From Desulfovibrio sp. UIB00 (GTDB lineage Bacteria; Desulfobacterota; Desulfovibrionia; Desulfovibrionales; Desulfovibrionaceae): DNA of 64,000 nt. Below, in pieces: positions 26,171-36,036 of this stretch (positions within the stretch are counted from its first letter, which is position 1; the number at the start of each line of letters is the position of its first letter). A program made the translations under genes and the position numbers. The stretch spans positions 62,001 through 126,000 of the forward strand of contig NZ_JAETXJ010000008.1 of assembly GCF_022508225.1 (NCBI RefSeq), in the 5' to 3' direction. The notes beneath the pieces were generated by a model. That model was not told the origin of the DNA. It did not search any database and saw nothing but the letters and a program-made list of their open reading frames with translations.

Positions 26171-28426
26171 CTACCTGTAATACAGGTTTCTGCCGCCAAT
26201 GGTCAGCAGGGCCTGCTTGAGGTTGGCTCGCACTTCCCTTCTGTCCCAGATGCCCTGAATGTGCCCGCGCGAAAGAGCGCGGTACGAGCGGTGGTACTTG
26301 GGCGGGATGTCCATGCCCGTGGTTTCCTTGATAACGCCCGGCCCGGCAAAGCCGATGTTGGACGAGCGCACCGCGAACTGATAGGGCGAGCAGCCGAGGA
26401 AGCTGGCCACAGGCCCGGCAAAGGAATTGGTGTCGTACAGCACCATATACAGGCCGCCGGATTCAATGTAGCGGCGCACAGCCACGGTGCAGCGGGGCAT
26501 CTGGATAACGCCGTGCGTACCTTCCTGAATGCGGATGCCCGCCGTGCCATGCACATAGGCCAGGAAGGGATAACGCTTCTTGGCGGCGCGCTGGGCGGCT
26601 TCCACAAACTTGTAGCCTTCTGCCGCGCCCACGGAGCCGCCCCGGAAGGTGCCCATGAGCATGGCTACGACCATCTTGGTGTTGTCTATGCGGGCTTCAA
26701 AGGTCATGCAGCCGCTCTTGGCCCCTGTTTTCTTCTGCGCGTCAAGAACGCGGTCGCTGAAGTTGGGGAAATCAAGGGGGTTGCCCGCTTCAATCTCACT
26801 GTTGAATTCAAAGACCGAGCCGAGGTCAAAGACGTTCTTCACATACCATTCCGGCTCCATGGGAAAGTGGTAGCCGCAGTGGCTGCACACGCCCGCGAAT
26901 TCGGCAAAGAGGTCAGGCCCCCACAGGTCAAGGCAGCCATAGGCGGCGCTGTTGGGGCAGGTGATGGCCCGGTCTGTCTTGTAGCGCGGCGAAATGTAGT
27001 TCCACCGGCTGCGGCGGCCATCGTCCGACCACGTAGACAGGGCGGTCAACTCCTTGACCTTGCTGCTTTCGGCCTTGGCGCTGGGCAACTTGCGGGTGAG
27101 CTTGTGCCAGGGGGCCAGCAGGCGGCTCTTGAACACTTCCCACTCGTTGTCGATTTCTTCCATAAAAGTGCGGATGCGCATCTGGTGCTTGCGGTAGAAA
27201 TCGTACTTGAAGCTGACCCACGGCTTGGTGAGCCAGTCCCAGGTGGCAACGGCCATCTTGGTGAAGAAGGGACGCCTGTCGCGCGCCGCCTGACGCGAGA
27301 GCCGCAGGAACTTTTGCTGGCGGCGTTCGCGCAGCCTGTCCTTGGCGGCAGAGGTCAGACCCCAGCGGGTGTACATTTCGTCCAGGTTGGCGTCCGGCTT
27401 GCGCACGCGGGCCAAGGCCAGCCCCTTGAGGCCGGGCATGGTACGTGTGGAGATCACGACCTCGTCGGTGGCGCGCAGCACTTCCTGCCGCAGACTGCGG
27501 AAAAAGTCGAAGTGCCAGGGGCGCGCGCCCAGCGGCGGTTCCTGCACCACACGGTCGATGTAGCCGAATTTGAGGTTGTCCTGCGCAGTCATCTTGAGGT
27601 TAGTGGCGCAGCTTTCAATCAGCTCGGGCGTGGCGCGCTGGCCAGCCTTGATGCGGCCTTCAATGGCGGCGGCGCCTTCGGGTGAAATAACCGAATAGTA
27701 GCCGTGCGAGAGCATCAGGCGCTTGTCGGCAAGGCCGATGGCTTCCGCGCCGCCGGAACCGCCTTCGGAAATGACGGCGATAACGGGCACGCGCAGGCCA
27801 GCCATGCTGTAGATGTTGCGGGCGATCTGCTGCGCCGCGCCGGGGTAATCCTCAATGGGATACGAGCCAGGCGTGAAAATGTAGGTGTGGACAGGTATCC
27901 CTTCGGTCTCGGCCACGCGCATGTACTGCTGCGCCTTGGCGTTGCCCCAGGGCTTGACCGAGCCGCCGTTGCGGAATTCCGCGCCGTGGCCCTTTTCCTG
28001 CCCGATAACCATAACGGACTGGGTGTATACCTTTTTGCCCCGGCGGCGGGTAATGACCGCGCGGGCAATGAGCATGCTGGGGTCGAGGCTGTGCTCGTCC
28101 TGGCCGCCCACTTCGGTGAAATTGTCGTAGACGTTTTCAAGTATGTCGCGCAGGCAGATACGCTGGGCGTGGCGCACAATGCGCACCTTGTCCATGGGCG
28201 TGATGCTGCCCTCAAGGCGGCGTTCCACATAGTTGAAAAGATCTTCTACCGTGGCAAGTTCGGCATAGGGATCTTCCACATTGCCGGAGCGGACGCGCGC
28301 AGTGAAGGCGGTCAGCTTTTCTTCAAGCAGGTCGGCGTTGTCCTTGTGCTTGCCGGCGAATATGTCCACCAGATAGGTAAGTCTGTCGCGCAGACTCTGG
28401 ATGCGTTTTTCGATGTTGTTGTCCAT
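26171..28426 (-). CDS. Acetyl-CoA carboxylase carboxyltransferase, fused alpha and beta subunits
   Basis: 751 residues. The N-terminal part (about 1-320) is AccA-like, with GQEKGHGAEFRNGGSVKPWG and ISEGGSGGAEAIGLADKRLM carrying the oxyanion-forming glycines. A basic linker of about 130 residues follows. The C-terminal part (about 460-751) is AccD-like, with a zinc-type cysteine set (one CPNSAAYGC and one CSHCGYHF) and the crotonase-like FEARIDNTKMVVAMLMGTF and FAGPGVIKETTG. It transfers CO2 from carboxybiotin to acetyl-CoA, making malonyl-CoA. The alpha-before-beta order in one chain differs from the separate subunits of E. coli. The first zinc pair spacing (C-x7-C) is unusual. Confidence 0.88.
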   Translation of the reverse strand: MDNNIEKRIQSLRDRLTYLVDIFAGKHKDNADLLEEKLTAFTARVRSGNVEDPYAELATVEDLFNYVERRLEGSITPMDKVRIVRHAQRICLRDILENVYDNFTEVGGQDEHSLDPSMLIARAVITRRRGKKVYTQSVMVIGQEKGHGAEFRNGGSVKPWGNAKAQQYMRVAETEGIPVHTYIFTPGSYPIEDYPGAAQQIARNIYSMAGLRVPVIAVISEGGSGGAEAIGLADKRLMLSHGYYSVISPEGAAAIEGRIKAGQRATPELIESCATNLKMTAQDNLKFGYIDRVVQEPPLGARPWHFDFFRSLRQEVLRATDEVVISTRTMPGLKGLALARVRKPDANLDEMYTRWGLTSAAKDRLRERRQQKFLRLSRQAARDRRPFFTKMAVATWDWLTKPWVSFKYDFYRKHQMRIRTFMEEIDNEWEVFKSRLLAPWHKLTRKLPSAKAESSKVKELTALSTWSDDGRRSRWNYISPRYKTDRAITCPNSAAYGCLDLWGPDLFAEFAGVCSHCGYHFPMEPEWYVKNVFDLGSVFEFNSEIEAGNPLDFPNFSDRVLDAQKKTGAKSGCMTFEARIDNTKMVVAMLMGTFRGGSVGAAEGYKFVEAAQRAAKKRYPFLAYVHGTAGIRIQEGTHGVIQMPRCTVAVRRYIESGGLYMVLYDTNSFAGPVASFLGCSPYQFAVRSSNIGFAGPGVIKETTGMDIPPKYHRSYRALSRGHIQGIWDRREVRANLKQALLTIGGRNLYYR

Positions 28427-28625
28427 AGTATATTGGGGCCAGCTAGACTGGTTTTTTTAGGTAGGCGAAATCCCCGGAATTCCGGGCGGCCAATGGCATG
28501 TCTGCCAGCATGCGTCCATACTGGGGGCGTAAAGTCTTCGCCCCGGTCAGTGCGCCTTGGTTCCCGCAGTCTGCGGAAACCTGCGCCAGATGTGTGGACG
28601 GTGCCGTGCTCATGGGCTGGTCCCG

Positions 28626-30080
28626 TCAGAAGCGCAAAATGCGCTCTGTGTTGGCCGCAAGGAAGTTGACGTTGGACTTCAGCTCCTCGCCCGATGCATT
28701 GTGGCCTTCCAGCCGAAGATCCCCAAGAAATTCAAGGCCGCGCGCCTTGGCTTCCTCAAGGTCTTTGCCCCAGATGATGGCAAGAGCCAGGTTGGGGTCA
28801 AATTCTGTGGGAATTTCGTAAGGCTCGGTTGTCGGAACATGGGTGAGCATGGTCAGCCATGGCTGGTCTTTCCATGCAAATTTTTCAATGCGGCCCACCC
28901 AGGGGGTGAAGTTGCTGTCCGGGTCTTCGGCGATCAGGCGGTATTCAATGCCCAGACCTTCAAAGGTGATGTCCGACTGCCCGTAGCCCAACGGCTCGCC
29001 AAGGCCAATGCGGATCTGCTCGGCGATGAGGTCTACATCGCCCTTGCCGTTCACCCTTGAAATACGTGCTGAAACGCCGTTTTCCACCTGAATGCGCGTG
29101 TTCACTTCCATCAGGAAGGGTTCGCCCTTGCGGGTCACAATCCATTCCCAGGTTCCCACGTTGTCGTAGCCCACCTTGCGGGCCATGGTGAGGGAGTAGT
29201 CAACAATATCGCGCAGCACCTTGCCCGCGTCAAAAGTGTACTTGAGTTCATCGGGGGCAAAGCCCGGGGCGATCTCAATGCGCTTCTGGCGGCCAGTGGA
29301 CTGGATGGAGCAGTTGCGGGTGCCGAAATGCACGGGATTCTGCCCTGAACGGTCAGAAACCACCTGCACTTCAAGGTGGTTGAAGTCGGTGATGCGCTGC
29401 TCGATGAGTACGCCTTCATCCTTGAACTGGCGCAGGGCGTAGCTGCGGATGCGGCGGTAGACCGAGCGAAACTGATCCGGGTCGTACACTTCCTCAATGC
29501 CCATGCCGCCGCCGCCAGCGGAAGCCTTGACCAGCACCAGCGGGCGCGTGATGCCCTGCTGATCCTGAAACTCGAACACGCTTTTGGCGATGCGTTCGGC
29601 TTCCATCTCGTCATAGATGGGGCGGTCGGAACCGGGGACGGTAGGTACGCCCAGGCTGCGCGCCAGGCGCTTGGTGTTGATTTTGTCGCCCAGCTCGCGA
29701 ATGATTTTCCACGAGGGGCCGATGAAGATAAGTTTCCGGTCGCGTTTGGTTACGCGGCGTGCAAAACGAAAATCCTCGGCAAAAAAACCGTAGCCGGGGT
29801 GAACTGCTGTGCAGCCCGCCTCGTCGGCCACGGCCATAAGTTCGTTGGCGTCATGGTAAGATGACACGCGGTACAGGCTTTTTTCTCCGCCTTGTTCGCG
29901 CGCCAGGCGCACATGGCCCGATGCCGCGTCCTCAGCCGTGAAGATGGCGGTAAAGGCCACTCCAAGCTTGCGGCAGGCGCGCATGATGCGCATGGCTATT
30001 TCGCCACGGTTGGCCACCAGAATTTTGTGCTTTTGCAGGGGAATGCTGTCCTGAGCTTTGTCCAAGCCTGTCTCCCTCAT
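28626..30080 (-). CDS. accC: Biotin carboxylase subunit of acetyl-CoA carboxylase
   Basis: 484 residues in the ATP-grasp family. It carboxylates biotin on the carrier protein with ATP and bicarbonate. ILVANRGEIAMRIMRA starts the N-terminal domain; the glycine-rich lid reads KASAGGGGMGIEEV; MEVNTRIQVENGVS is the active-site region, where most homologues have T-R-x-Q-V-E-H, so the final His is replaced here by Asn. It is upstream of the fused carboxyltransferase (199-base gap) and probably co-transcribed. The ATG at 30080 has no good ribosome site; a TTG five codons later at 30065 has AGGGAG six bases upstream and is an attractive alternative start. Confidence 0.88.
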   Translation of the reverse strand: MRETGLDKAQDSIPLQKHKILVANRGEIAMRIMRACRKLGVAFTAIFTAEDAASGHVRLAREQGGEKSLYRVSSYHDANELMAVADEAGCTAVHPGYGFFAEDFRFARRVTKRDRKLIFIGPSWKIIRELGDKINTKRLARSLGVPTVPGSDRPIYDEMEAERIAKSVFEFQDQQGITRPLVLVKASAGGGGMGIEEVYDPDQFRSVYRRIRSYALRQFKDEGVLIEQRITDFNHLEVQVVSDRSGQNPVHFGTRNCSIQSTGRQKRIEIAPGFAPDELKYTFDAGKVLRDIVDYSLTMARKVGYDNVGTWEWIVTRKGEPFLMEVNTRIQVENGVSARISRVNGKGDVDLIAEQIRIGLGEPLGYGQSDITFEGLGIEYRLIAEDPDSNFTPWVGRIEKFAWKDQPWLTMLTHVPTTEPYEIPTEFDPNLALAIIWGKDLEEAKARGLEFLGDLRLEGHNASGEELKSNVNFLAANTERILRF

Positions 30081-30395
30081 TGAATTGCGCTTTTTTGTGT
30101 TGGTTTATGCCCGGCATGGCCGCGATTGCCCAAGAGGCGGAGCGGGCGTGTGCCGGAGTTTGGATTTGCATCGCGGGGTGTTACGGTTCTGTTTCGTTGC
30201 CCGCTCCCCCCTTGTGGGGTGTCGATTGGCGAGCTATACAGACTGTGCATCCGCACCTCTTACCCGCTTTTGGCGCGAAAATCCACTCGCGCAGGGGCTG
30301 TCCGGCACAAAAAGCCGCGCAGCGGCAAAGGAACGCGCGGCGCGGATTGCGGCCTGACAGCAGACCACTGAGCGTATTTTTCAGGAGGGGATTCT
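30081..30395. other. Divergent promoter region between accC and the purine nucleoside phosphorylase gene
   Basis: About 315 bases that must hold the promoters of both divergent genes. I see a small GCCGC-GCA-GCGGC hairpin near 30313-30325 and an AGGAGG ribosome site before the phosphorylase ATG, but no confident promoter, small gene or RNA. Confidence 0.5.
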
Positions 30396-31307
30396 ATGCA
30401 AAATTTTCAGGATGTCCAGCGCGCCGCAACGGCACTGCGTGACGCCATTCAGGCCGCGCAGGGGCCTCTGGCTTTGCCCTTGGGAGCGCGCAGGCTTGAT
30501 CCCAAGGCCGCGCCCGATGCGGATGCACCTGTAGGCATTGTGCTGGGTACGGGGCTTTCTGCTCTGGCAGAAAAGCTGCAAGACCGTGTTGTTGTTCCCT
30601 ATACCGACTTGCCGGGTTTTCCCGCTTCCAGCGTGGAAGGGCATGCGGGCGCATTTGTATGGGGCCGGTTTGCCGGAGCGTGTGGAGAGGACGACTCCAT
30701 AGGGCGCTATGCGCTCATCCAGCAAGGTCGCTGCCATCTCTATGAAGGACGCACCCCGGCAGAGGTCTGCATGGGCGTACGGGTTATGGCGCTGATGGGC
30801 GTGAAAACGCTTGTTATCACCAATGCGGCTGGCGGGCTGAACCCGCAGTTCGATGCTGGCGGCATCATGTGCATGAGCGACATCATCAATAATACCGGTC
30901 ATTCGCCCCTAACCGGGATCAATGTTGAGGCGTGGGGGCCGCGCTTCCCCGACATGTGCGCGCCTCTGGACGCGGATTTGCGGGCGATGGCCATGGAAAC
31001 TGCGGCAAAAATGGGCCTGCGGCTTGAGCGCGGCGTATACATTGGCGTTCATGGGCCGGAAATGGAAACGCCCGCAGAAACACGCATGTACCGCCAGTGG
31101 GGAGCGGATGCCGTGGGCATGAGCACTGTACTTGAGATCATTGCGGCACGGCATATGGGCATGCGTGTACTTGGCCTTTCATGTTTGACCAATAAAAATT
31201 TACCTGACTGCATGACCCCGGCCCCCTTGGAAGAAATCCTCGCAGTGGCCGCTGTGGCGGGCAAAAATCTGGGTCGGCTCATCCGCGCCATGGTGACAAA
31301 ACTCTGA
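30396..31307 (+). CDS. Purine-nucleoside phosphorylase
   Basis: 303 residues, PNP/MTAP (high-molecular-mass trimeric) family. It splits purine nucleosides with phosphate to free base and ribose-1-phosphate for salvage. Motifs seen are VGIVLGTGLSAL (phosphate loop), VEGHAGAFVWG (phosphate His), LQ-like IQQGRCHLYEG, TNAAGGLNPQF and GVHGPEMETPAETRMYRQWG with the base-binding Glu, then VGMSTVLEIIAARHMG. An AGGAGG site lies just upstream of the ATG. It stands alone between divergent accC and typA. Residues selecting between 6-oxopurines and methylthioadenosine cannot be decided by eye. Confidence 0.92.
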   Translation: MQNFQDVQRAATALRDAIQAAQGPLALPLGARRLDPKAAPDADAPVGIVLGTGLSALAEKLQDRVVVPYTDLPGFPASSVEGHAGAFVWGRFAGACGEDDSIGRYALIQQGRCHLYEGRTPAEVCMGVRVMALMGVKTLVITNAAGGLNPQFDAGGIMCMSDIINNTGHSPLTGINVEAWGPRFPDMCAPLDADLRAMAMETAAKMGLRLERGVYIGVHGPEMETPAETRMYRQWGADAVGMSTVLEIIAARHMGMRVLGLSCLTNKNLPDCMTPAPLEEILAVAAVAGKNLGRLIRAMVTKL

Positions 31308-31489
31308 AAAGTGCGTAAAAGCGCGGCCCGGACATCATTAAAGAACAAACAATACCGACTGCCGGTTTTTCCCCCTGCCTGCGTCGGCCGCACCCGGCGC
31401 TGAACTGGCGCAGCTTCGCTGCCAGTCGGAATCTCCCCCCGGCGGGGAACAAAACCGCACTACCTAGTGTTTTTTAAGGGCACAAAGCC

Positions 31490-33319
31490 ATGCAGCACAA
31501 TGAATCCCTTCGTAACGTCGCCATTATCGCCCACGTTGACCACGGCAAGACCACCCTTGTGGACGGTCTGTTCAAACAGGGCGGCGTGTTCCGCGCCGAC
31601 CAGCAGGTTGACGACCGCGTGATGGACAAAATGGATCTGGAACGCGAACGCGGCATCACCATTGCCGCCAAGAACTGCGCCGTCAACTGGAAAGGGGTCA
31701 AGATCAATATCATTGACACCCCTGGCCACGCCGACTTTGGCGGCGAAGTGGAGCGTTCTCTCTCCATGGCTACCGGCGCAATCCTGCTGGTGGACTCCTC
31801 TGAAGGGCCGCTGCCGCAAACGCGCTTTGTGTTGCGCAAAACCCTTGAGGCCGGTCTGCCCGTGGTTGTGGTCATCAACAAGATTGACCGCAAGGACGCC
31901 CGCCCCCAGGAAGTGCTCAACGAAATTTACGACCTGTTCATTGATCTGGATGCCAACGAGCACCAGCTTGAATTTCCCGTGCTGTACGCCATTGGGCGCG
32001 CTGGCGTGGCCATGAACAACATTGACGACGAGCAGAAGGATCTTTCGCCTCTGTTCGATGCCATTGTTAAGTACATCCCCGGCCCCAGCTATGACCCCGA
32101 GCAGCCCTTCCAGATGCTGGTGGCCGACCTCGACTATTCCGATTATCTGGGCCGTCTGGCCGTGGGCCGCATCATGCACGGCACTGTTTTCGCCAAGGAA
32201 GCCCTGGCTTGCATTGGTGAGGACGGTCAGGCCAAGCCCCTGCGCGCCACCAAGCTTCAGGTGTATGATGGGTTGCAGGTGGTGGAAGTGGAAAAGGCCC
32301 TGCCCGGCGACATCGTGGTTCTGGCAGGTATTGAAGATGTGACCATCGGCGATACCATCTGCACCCGCGACAATCCCCGCGCCATGCCCCGTATCCGCGT
32401 GGATGAGCCCACTGTGGCCATGCGCTTTGGCATCAACAGTTCTCCCCTGGCCGGTCGCGAGGGCAAGATTGTGCAGAGCCGCGCCATCTATGACCGTCTG
32501 GTCAAGGAAACCCTGCGCAACGTGGCCGTACGCGTGGAAAACACGGCAGACCGCGACGCCTTCCTGGTTAAGGGCCGTGGCGAATTTCAGATGGCCATCC
32601 TTATCGAAACCATGCGCCGCGAAGGTTTTGAACTTTCCGTCGGCCGCCCCGAAGTTATTCTGCGCAAGGACGAAAACGGCAAAGTCATTGAACCTATTGA
32701 ACGCCTGTACGTGGACTGCGACGAAGTGTTCATGGGCGTGGTGACTGACAAGCTGGCCCAGCGTAAGGGCCGCATGCTCAACTGCGTCAACAACGGCACG
32801 GGCCGTGTGCGCCTTGAATTCAGCGTGCCTTCGCGCGGCCTTATCGGCTACCGCGACGAGTTCCTCACCGATACCAAGGGTACCGGCATCATGAACTCCT
32901 ATGTGGAAGGCTACGAAGAATGGCGCGGCGATTTTCCCACGCGTTACACGGGGTCCATCGTTGCCGACCGCGCTGGCGCTGGCGTGGCCTATGCCCTCTT
33001 TAACCTTGAGCCGCGCGGCGTTCTTTTTGTGGAACCCGGCGACCCGGTGTACGAAGGCATGATCGTGGGCGAGCACAACCGCGATAACGATATCGACGTG
33101 AACCCCACCAAGGAAAAGAAGCTCACCAACCTGCGCGCTTCGGGCAAAGACGAAAACGTCACCCTCACCCCGGTGAAGAAAATGACCCTTGAGCACGCCC
33201 TGCACTTTGTGCGCGAAGATGAACTGGTGGAAGTCACTCCCCTTTCCATCCGCCTGCGCAAGGCCGAACTTTCGGCCATGAAGCGCTACCAGACCGCAGG
33301 CAAGCGCAAGAACAGCTAA
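31490..33319 (+). CDS. typA: Ribosome-binding translational GTPase TypA/BipA
   Basis: 609 residues, the normal length for the family. The G1 P-loop reads AHVDHGKTT (residues 14-22), with [15 protein letters not shown] (G3) and [12 protein letters not shown] (G4) following. EF-G-like domains II, III and V come next and then the TypA-specific C-terminal domain ([13 protein letters not shown] onward). It binds the 70S ribosome and helps subunit assembly and stress or low-temperature adaptation in bacteria. AAGGGC lies upstream of the ATG. It is monocistronic, with a strong terminator 48 bases after the stop. Confidence 0.96.
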   Translation: MQHNESLRNVAIIAHVDHGKTTLVDGLFKQGGVFRADQQVDDRVMDKMDLERERGITIAAKNCAVNWKGVKINIIDTPGHADFGGEVERSLSMATGAILLVDSSEGPLPQTRFVLRKTLEAGLPVVVVINKIDRKDARPQEVLNEIYDLFIDLDANEHQLEFPVLYAIGRAGVAMNNIDDEQKDLSPLFDAIVKYIPGPSYDPEQPFQMLVADLDYSDYLGRLAVGRIMHGTVFAKEALACIGEDGQAKPLRATKLQVYDGLQVVEVEKALPGDIVVLAGIEDVTIGDTICTRDNPRAMPRIRVDEPTVAMRFGINSSPLAGREGKIVQSRAIYDRLVKETLRNVAVRVENTADRDAFLVKGRGEFQMAILIETMRREGFELSVGRPEVILRKDENGKVIEPIERLYVDCDEVFMGVVTDKLAQRKGRMLNCVNNGTGRVRLEFSVPSRGLIGYRDEFLTDTKGTGIMNSYVEGYEEWRGDFPTRYTGSIVADRAGAGVAYALFNLEPRGVLFVEPGDPVYEGMIVGEHNRDNDIDVNPTKEKKLTNLRASGKDENVTLTPVKKMTLEHALHFVREDELVEVTPLSIRLRKAELSAMKRYQTAGKRKNS

Positions 33320-33367
33320 AGCATCAACACCGCGAGCGGCAATATCCTTCCGTTCATTTTGATAGTT

Positions 33368-33397
33368 CACCCCCGCAGGGCATGCCCTGCGGGGGTG
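33368..33397 (+). terminator. Rho-independent terminator of typA
   Basis: A thirteen-base GC-rich stem (CACCCCCGCAGGG / CCCTGCGGGGGTG) with loop CATG, followed by a T-rich tail (TTGCTGTTTG). Confidence 0.85.
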
Positions 33398-33858
33398 TTG
33401 CTGTTTGCGCCGCCAGCATGATTTTTTGTGGTGGCTCATGGTTCCCTGCCATGAATGGCAAGGCCTTTCAGACAAAAGCTCTTAAGTTTTTATTATACTG
33501 TCGATAAGCTTATGGTGTGCTACTCTGTCCGCAATACAAATAATAATTTGATTGTGTGTATTGAATACATGTTCAAATGCAAAAACATAAAGTATATTTG
33601 ACTGTCATGGATGATTAGTGTGCTAACAAATTTACTGTTTGTTGCTTATCATTTTTAATAAGACAAATCGCAAGGTGTGCAAAAATACCTCTTTAAAAAA
33701 AAAGAGAGTAGCATTGACTTTTGTGTAAATTTTTTAGAGGTTCTTTGCCCCCCCCCGCTTGAGTTTTGATACAGCTACTGTAATTTGCAACGGATTATTA
33801 ACCGTCCGTTTTTTTGCTCTGCCTTGCGGCGCCAAGAGAAAATCCGAGCGAGGTGATT
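33398..33858 (+). promoter_or_regulatory. AT-rich leader region with a nine-C tract upstream of the sensor-like gene
   Basis: About 460 bases, much more AT-rich than the rest of the window. It holds a 13-base perfect inverted repeat TGTATT-G-AATACA (33557-33569), a run of nine A (around 33696-33705), a TTGACT hexamer near 33715, and an uninterrupted run of nine C at 33748-33756. No open frame with a ribosome site was seen before the sensor-like gene. The composition suggests either a long regulated leader or an acquired patch. Confidence 0.5.
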
Positions 33859-35901
33859 GTGCGCGACCCCCATGCGTCCACGAAAGAGGCCGTTGAGCAG
33901 CTGATTCCCTTTATGCCTGATATCAGGCGATGCCACACGGTATTTTCTCAACTGGAACGGCAATGGACGTGGATTGCCCTCACGGGCAAGATCAATTGCA
34001 ACGCCATTGCCGCCACCCTCTTTGATTTCATCTTCAAGACCCGCGATACGTTTGGCCTGCTGCGGCAGGACATGACCAGCATGCTGGGCGAAAAGCTGCT
34101 TGAAAAAGCCGTGCGCGAAATGTCGCCTGTGGCCCAGGTGGTCATGGACATCATCAAGCGCAATCTTTATGAGCGCACTGCGGACGTGAGCTTTCTGGCA
34201 ACAGATGGCGAGATTGTGGGCTTTTTGCAGAGCGGCGCATGCGATGTACCCACGCTGCGCGCCCGGCTTGCTGCCTACCGCTCAAAATACAGCGTGTACC
34301 GTGACATCTTGGTGCTTGATCCTCAGGGCGGGGTGTGCGTGCAGCTTGATACCAAAAGGCCTGTGAGCGCCTCAAAAGATCCGCTGGTCAGGCAGACGCT
34401 GGCCGCACAGGAATTTGTGGAAACCTTTCGGCCTACAGACCTCTCCCCCGATGGCAGGTCGGCCCTTGTATATTCCCACGCCATCAGGGGCGAAGGTATC
34501 GCCGAACCCCTGGGCGTGCTCTGTCTTGTATTCGATATGGACGGAGAAACCGCAGACCTCTTTGCAGGTATGGCCCGCTTTGCGCAGGATATGGTCATCC
34601 TGCTGCTGGACGAAAAAGGTCAGGCCTTTGCCAGCAGCGATACGCGGATGGTTCCCATCGGGAGTTCCTTTGCCCTCACCCCGGAGGACAGCTTTACCGT
34701 GACCAGTCATGCCAGCAAGGCAACTCTGGCGGTCTCGCGTCCTTCAGAAGGTTATCAGGGCTATGAGGGGCAGGCATGGCAAACCCACGTGTTGCGCAAC
34801 GCGCAAAGCGCGTTTGCCAGCAAGGCGGCAGAAGGGCTTGATGTTGCCCTTGTGCGGCGGGAGGCGGGATTCTCCGCCCAGTTGACCAGCATTGAAGAAC
34901 AGGCCGGCGATGTTATGGGCGATCTGACGCTGGCTGCGCTCAACGGGCAGATAATGGCCGCCCGTCAAAGCGGCAATGCGCGGGATGACGAACGCCTCGC
35001 CGCCCAGGCCTTGCCGCCCATCCTGGATGCTGTGCGCAAAATGGGCATCGAAATGGAGCATGAGTTCCATTATTTCACCGATGGCCTGCTAAAAACGGTC
35101 ACGGCCTCGCGTTTGAACGATGCCTCCTTTCTGGCCTCCATCACCGTGGAAATAATGGACCGCAATTTGTATGAGCGCGCCAACGATTGCCGCTGGTGGG
35201 CGCTGACCCCGGATTTTCGCCGTATCCTTGCGCAGCCGTCCGTCAGCAGGGGCGACCTCTCACGCCTTGAGGATATTCTGGAGTACATCAACAGCTATTA
35301 CACGGTGTACTCAAACCTGTTTCTCTACGATGCGCGCGGAACCGTTGTGGCCTGTTCGCAGGCCGGGGAGCGCAGTCTTTACGGGCAGCAGATAGGCGAG
35401 GAGTATGTGCGCCGTACCTTGTCGCTCAAGGATTCGGACGATTTTTCCGTCTCGCCCTTTCGCGCCACTGAACTGTATCACCCCAAGGGCGCAGCGCAAC
35501 CAACCTATGTGTACAGCGCTCCCGTGTTTGCACCACAGGGGGGGCAGGCCGTTGGTGGCATAGGCATTGTTTTCGATTCCCTGCCGCAGTTTGCGGGCAT
35601 GCTGGGCGATACCCTGCCCAAGAATGGGGATGGCGAAGTGATCACCGGGGCAGCAAGCTTTTTTGCCGAGGCGGGCGGAACCCTTGTGGCCGCCAGCGAA
35701 GCCCACATGCACCCTGGCGAAAACCGTGAGCTGCGGCCCCAGTGGCTGGCTCTAGGACAGGGCGAATGCACCTCGCAGCTCGAATCTGTGGATGGTGTGC
35801 TGTATGCCGTGGGTTGCGCGCGCTCGCGCGGCTACCGCGAATACAAGCGCGATGGGCGCTACGCCAACGATGTGCTCTGCGTTGTGCGGCTGCCCATTTA
35901 G
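33859..35901 (+). CDS. Soluble sensor-like protein with two cache/PAS-like repeats and a vestigial chemoreceptor-tip motif
   Basis: About 680 residues with no signal peptide or membrane helix. Two regions are clear internal repeats: one with RNLYERTADVSFLAT then SKYSVYRDILVLDPQGG (about 100-160), the other with RNLYERANDCRWWALT then NSYYTVYSNLFLYDARGT (about 435-500). Each resembles a PDC/cache ligand-binding fold. Between them, LTLAALNGQIMAARQSGN (about 356-373) looks like the conserved LLALNAAIEAARAG hairpin tip of methyl-accepting chemotaxis proteins, but is shortened and divergent. No ATG fits the start. GTG at 33859 has GAGG five bases upstream; GTG at 33853 or TTG at 33814 are alternatives. 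It may be a cytoplasmic sensor derived from a chemoreceptor (inference). Confidence 0.6.
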   Translation: MRDPHASTKEAVEQLIPFMPDIRRCHTVFSQLERQWTWIALTGKINCNAIAATLFDFIFKTRDTFGLLRQDMTSMLGEKLLEKAVREMSPVAQVVMDIIKRNLYERTADVSFLATDGEIVGFLQSGACDVPTLRARLAAYRSKYSVYRDILVLDPQGGVCVQLDTKRPVSASKDPLVRQTLAAQEFVETFRPTDLSPDGRSALVYSHAIRGEGIAEPLGVLCLVFDMDGETADLFAGMARFAQDMVILLLDEKGQAFASSDTRMVPIGSSFALTPEDSFTVTSHASKATLAVSRPSEGYQGYEGQAWQTHVLRNAQSAFASKAAEGLDVALVRREAGFSAQLTSIEEQAGDVMGDLTLAALNGQIMAARQSGNARDDERLAAQALPPILDAVRKMGIEMEHEFHYFTDGLLKTVTASRLNDASFLASITVEIMDRNLYERANDCRWWALTPDFRRILAQPSVSRGDLSRLEDILEYINSYYTVYSNLFLYDARGTVVACSQAGERSLYGQQIGEEYVRRTLSLKDSDDFSVSPFRATELYHPKGAAQPTYVYSAPVFAPQGGQAVGGIGIVFDSLPQFAGMLGDTLPKNGDGEVITGAASFFAEAGGTLVAASEAHMHPGENRELRPQWLALGQGECTSQLESVDGVLYAVGCARSRGYREYKRDGRYANDVLCVVRLPI

Positions 35902-35968
35902 AGCAGTAATTCATCCATTCGTAAGCTGAGCTAAAAGTTTTTTCTGCCAGCCCGAAGCCAGAATTGCA

Positions 35969-36009
35969 AAAGCCCTCTGCCGCTCAAATGTCGAGCGGCA
36001 GAGGGCTTT
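35969..36009. terminator. Bidirectional terminator between the sensor-like gene and thiM
   Basis: A fourteen-base stem (GCCCTCTGCCGCTC / GAGCGGCAGAGGGC) with a seven-base loop. It is flanked by AAA on the left and TTT on the right, so it can serve both convergent genes. Confidence 0.85.
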
Positions 36010-36036
36010 GTGAGTAGTTGAACTCTGGAGCGCAGG

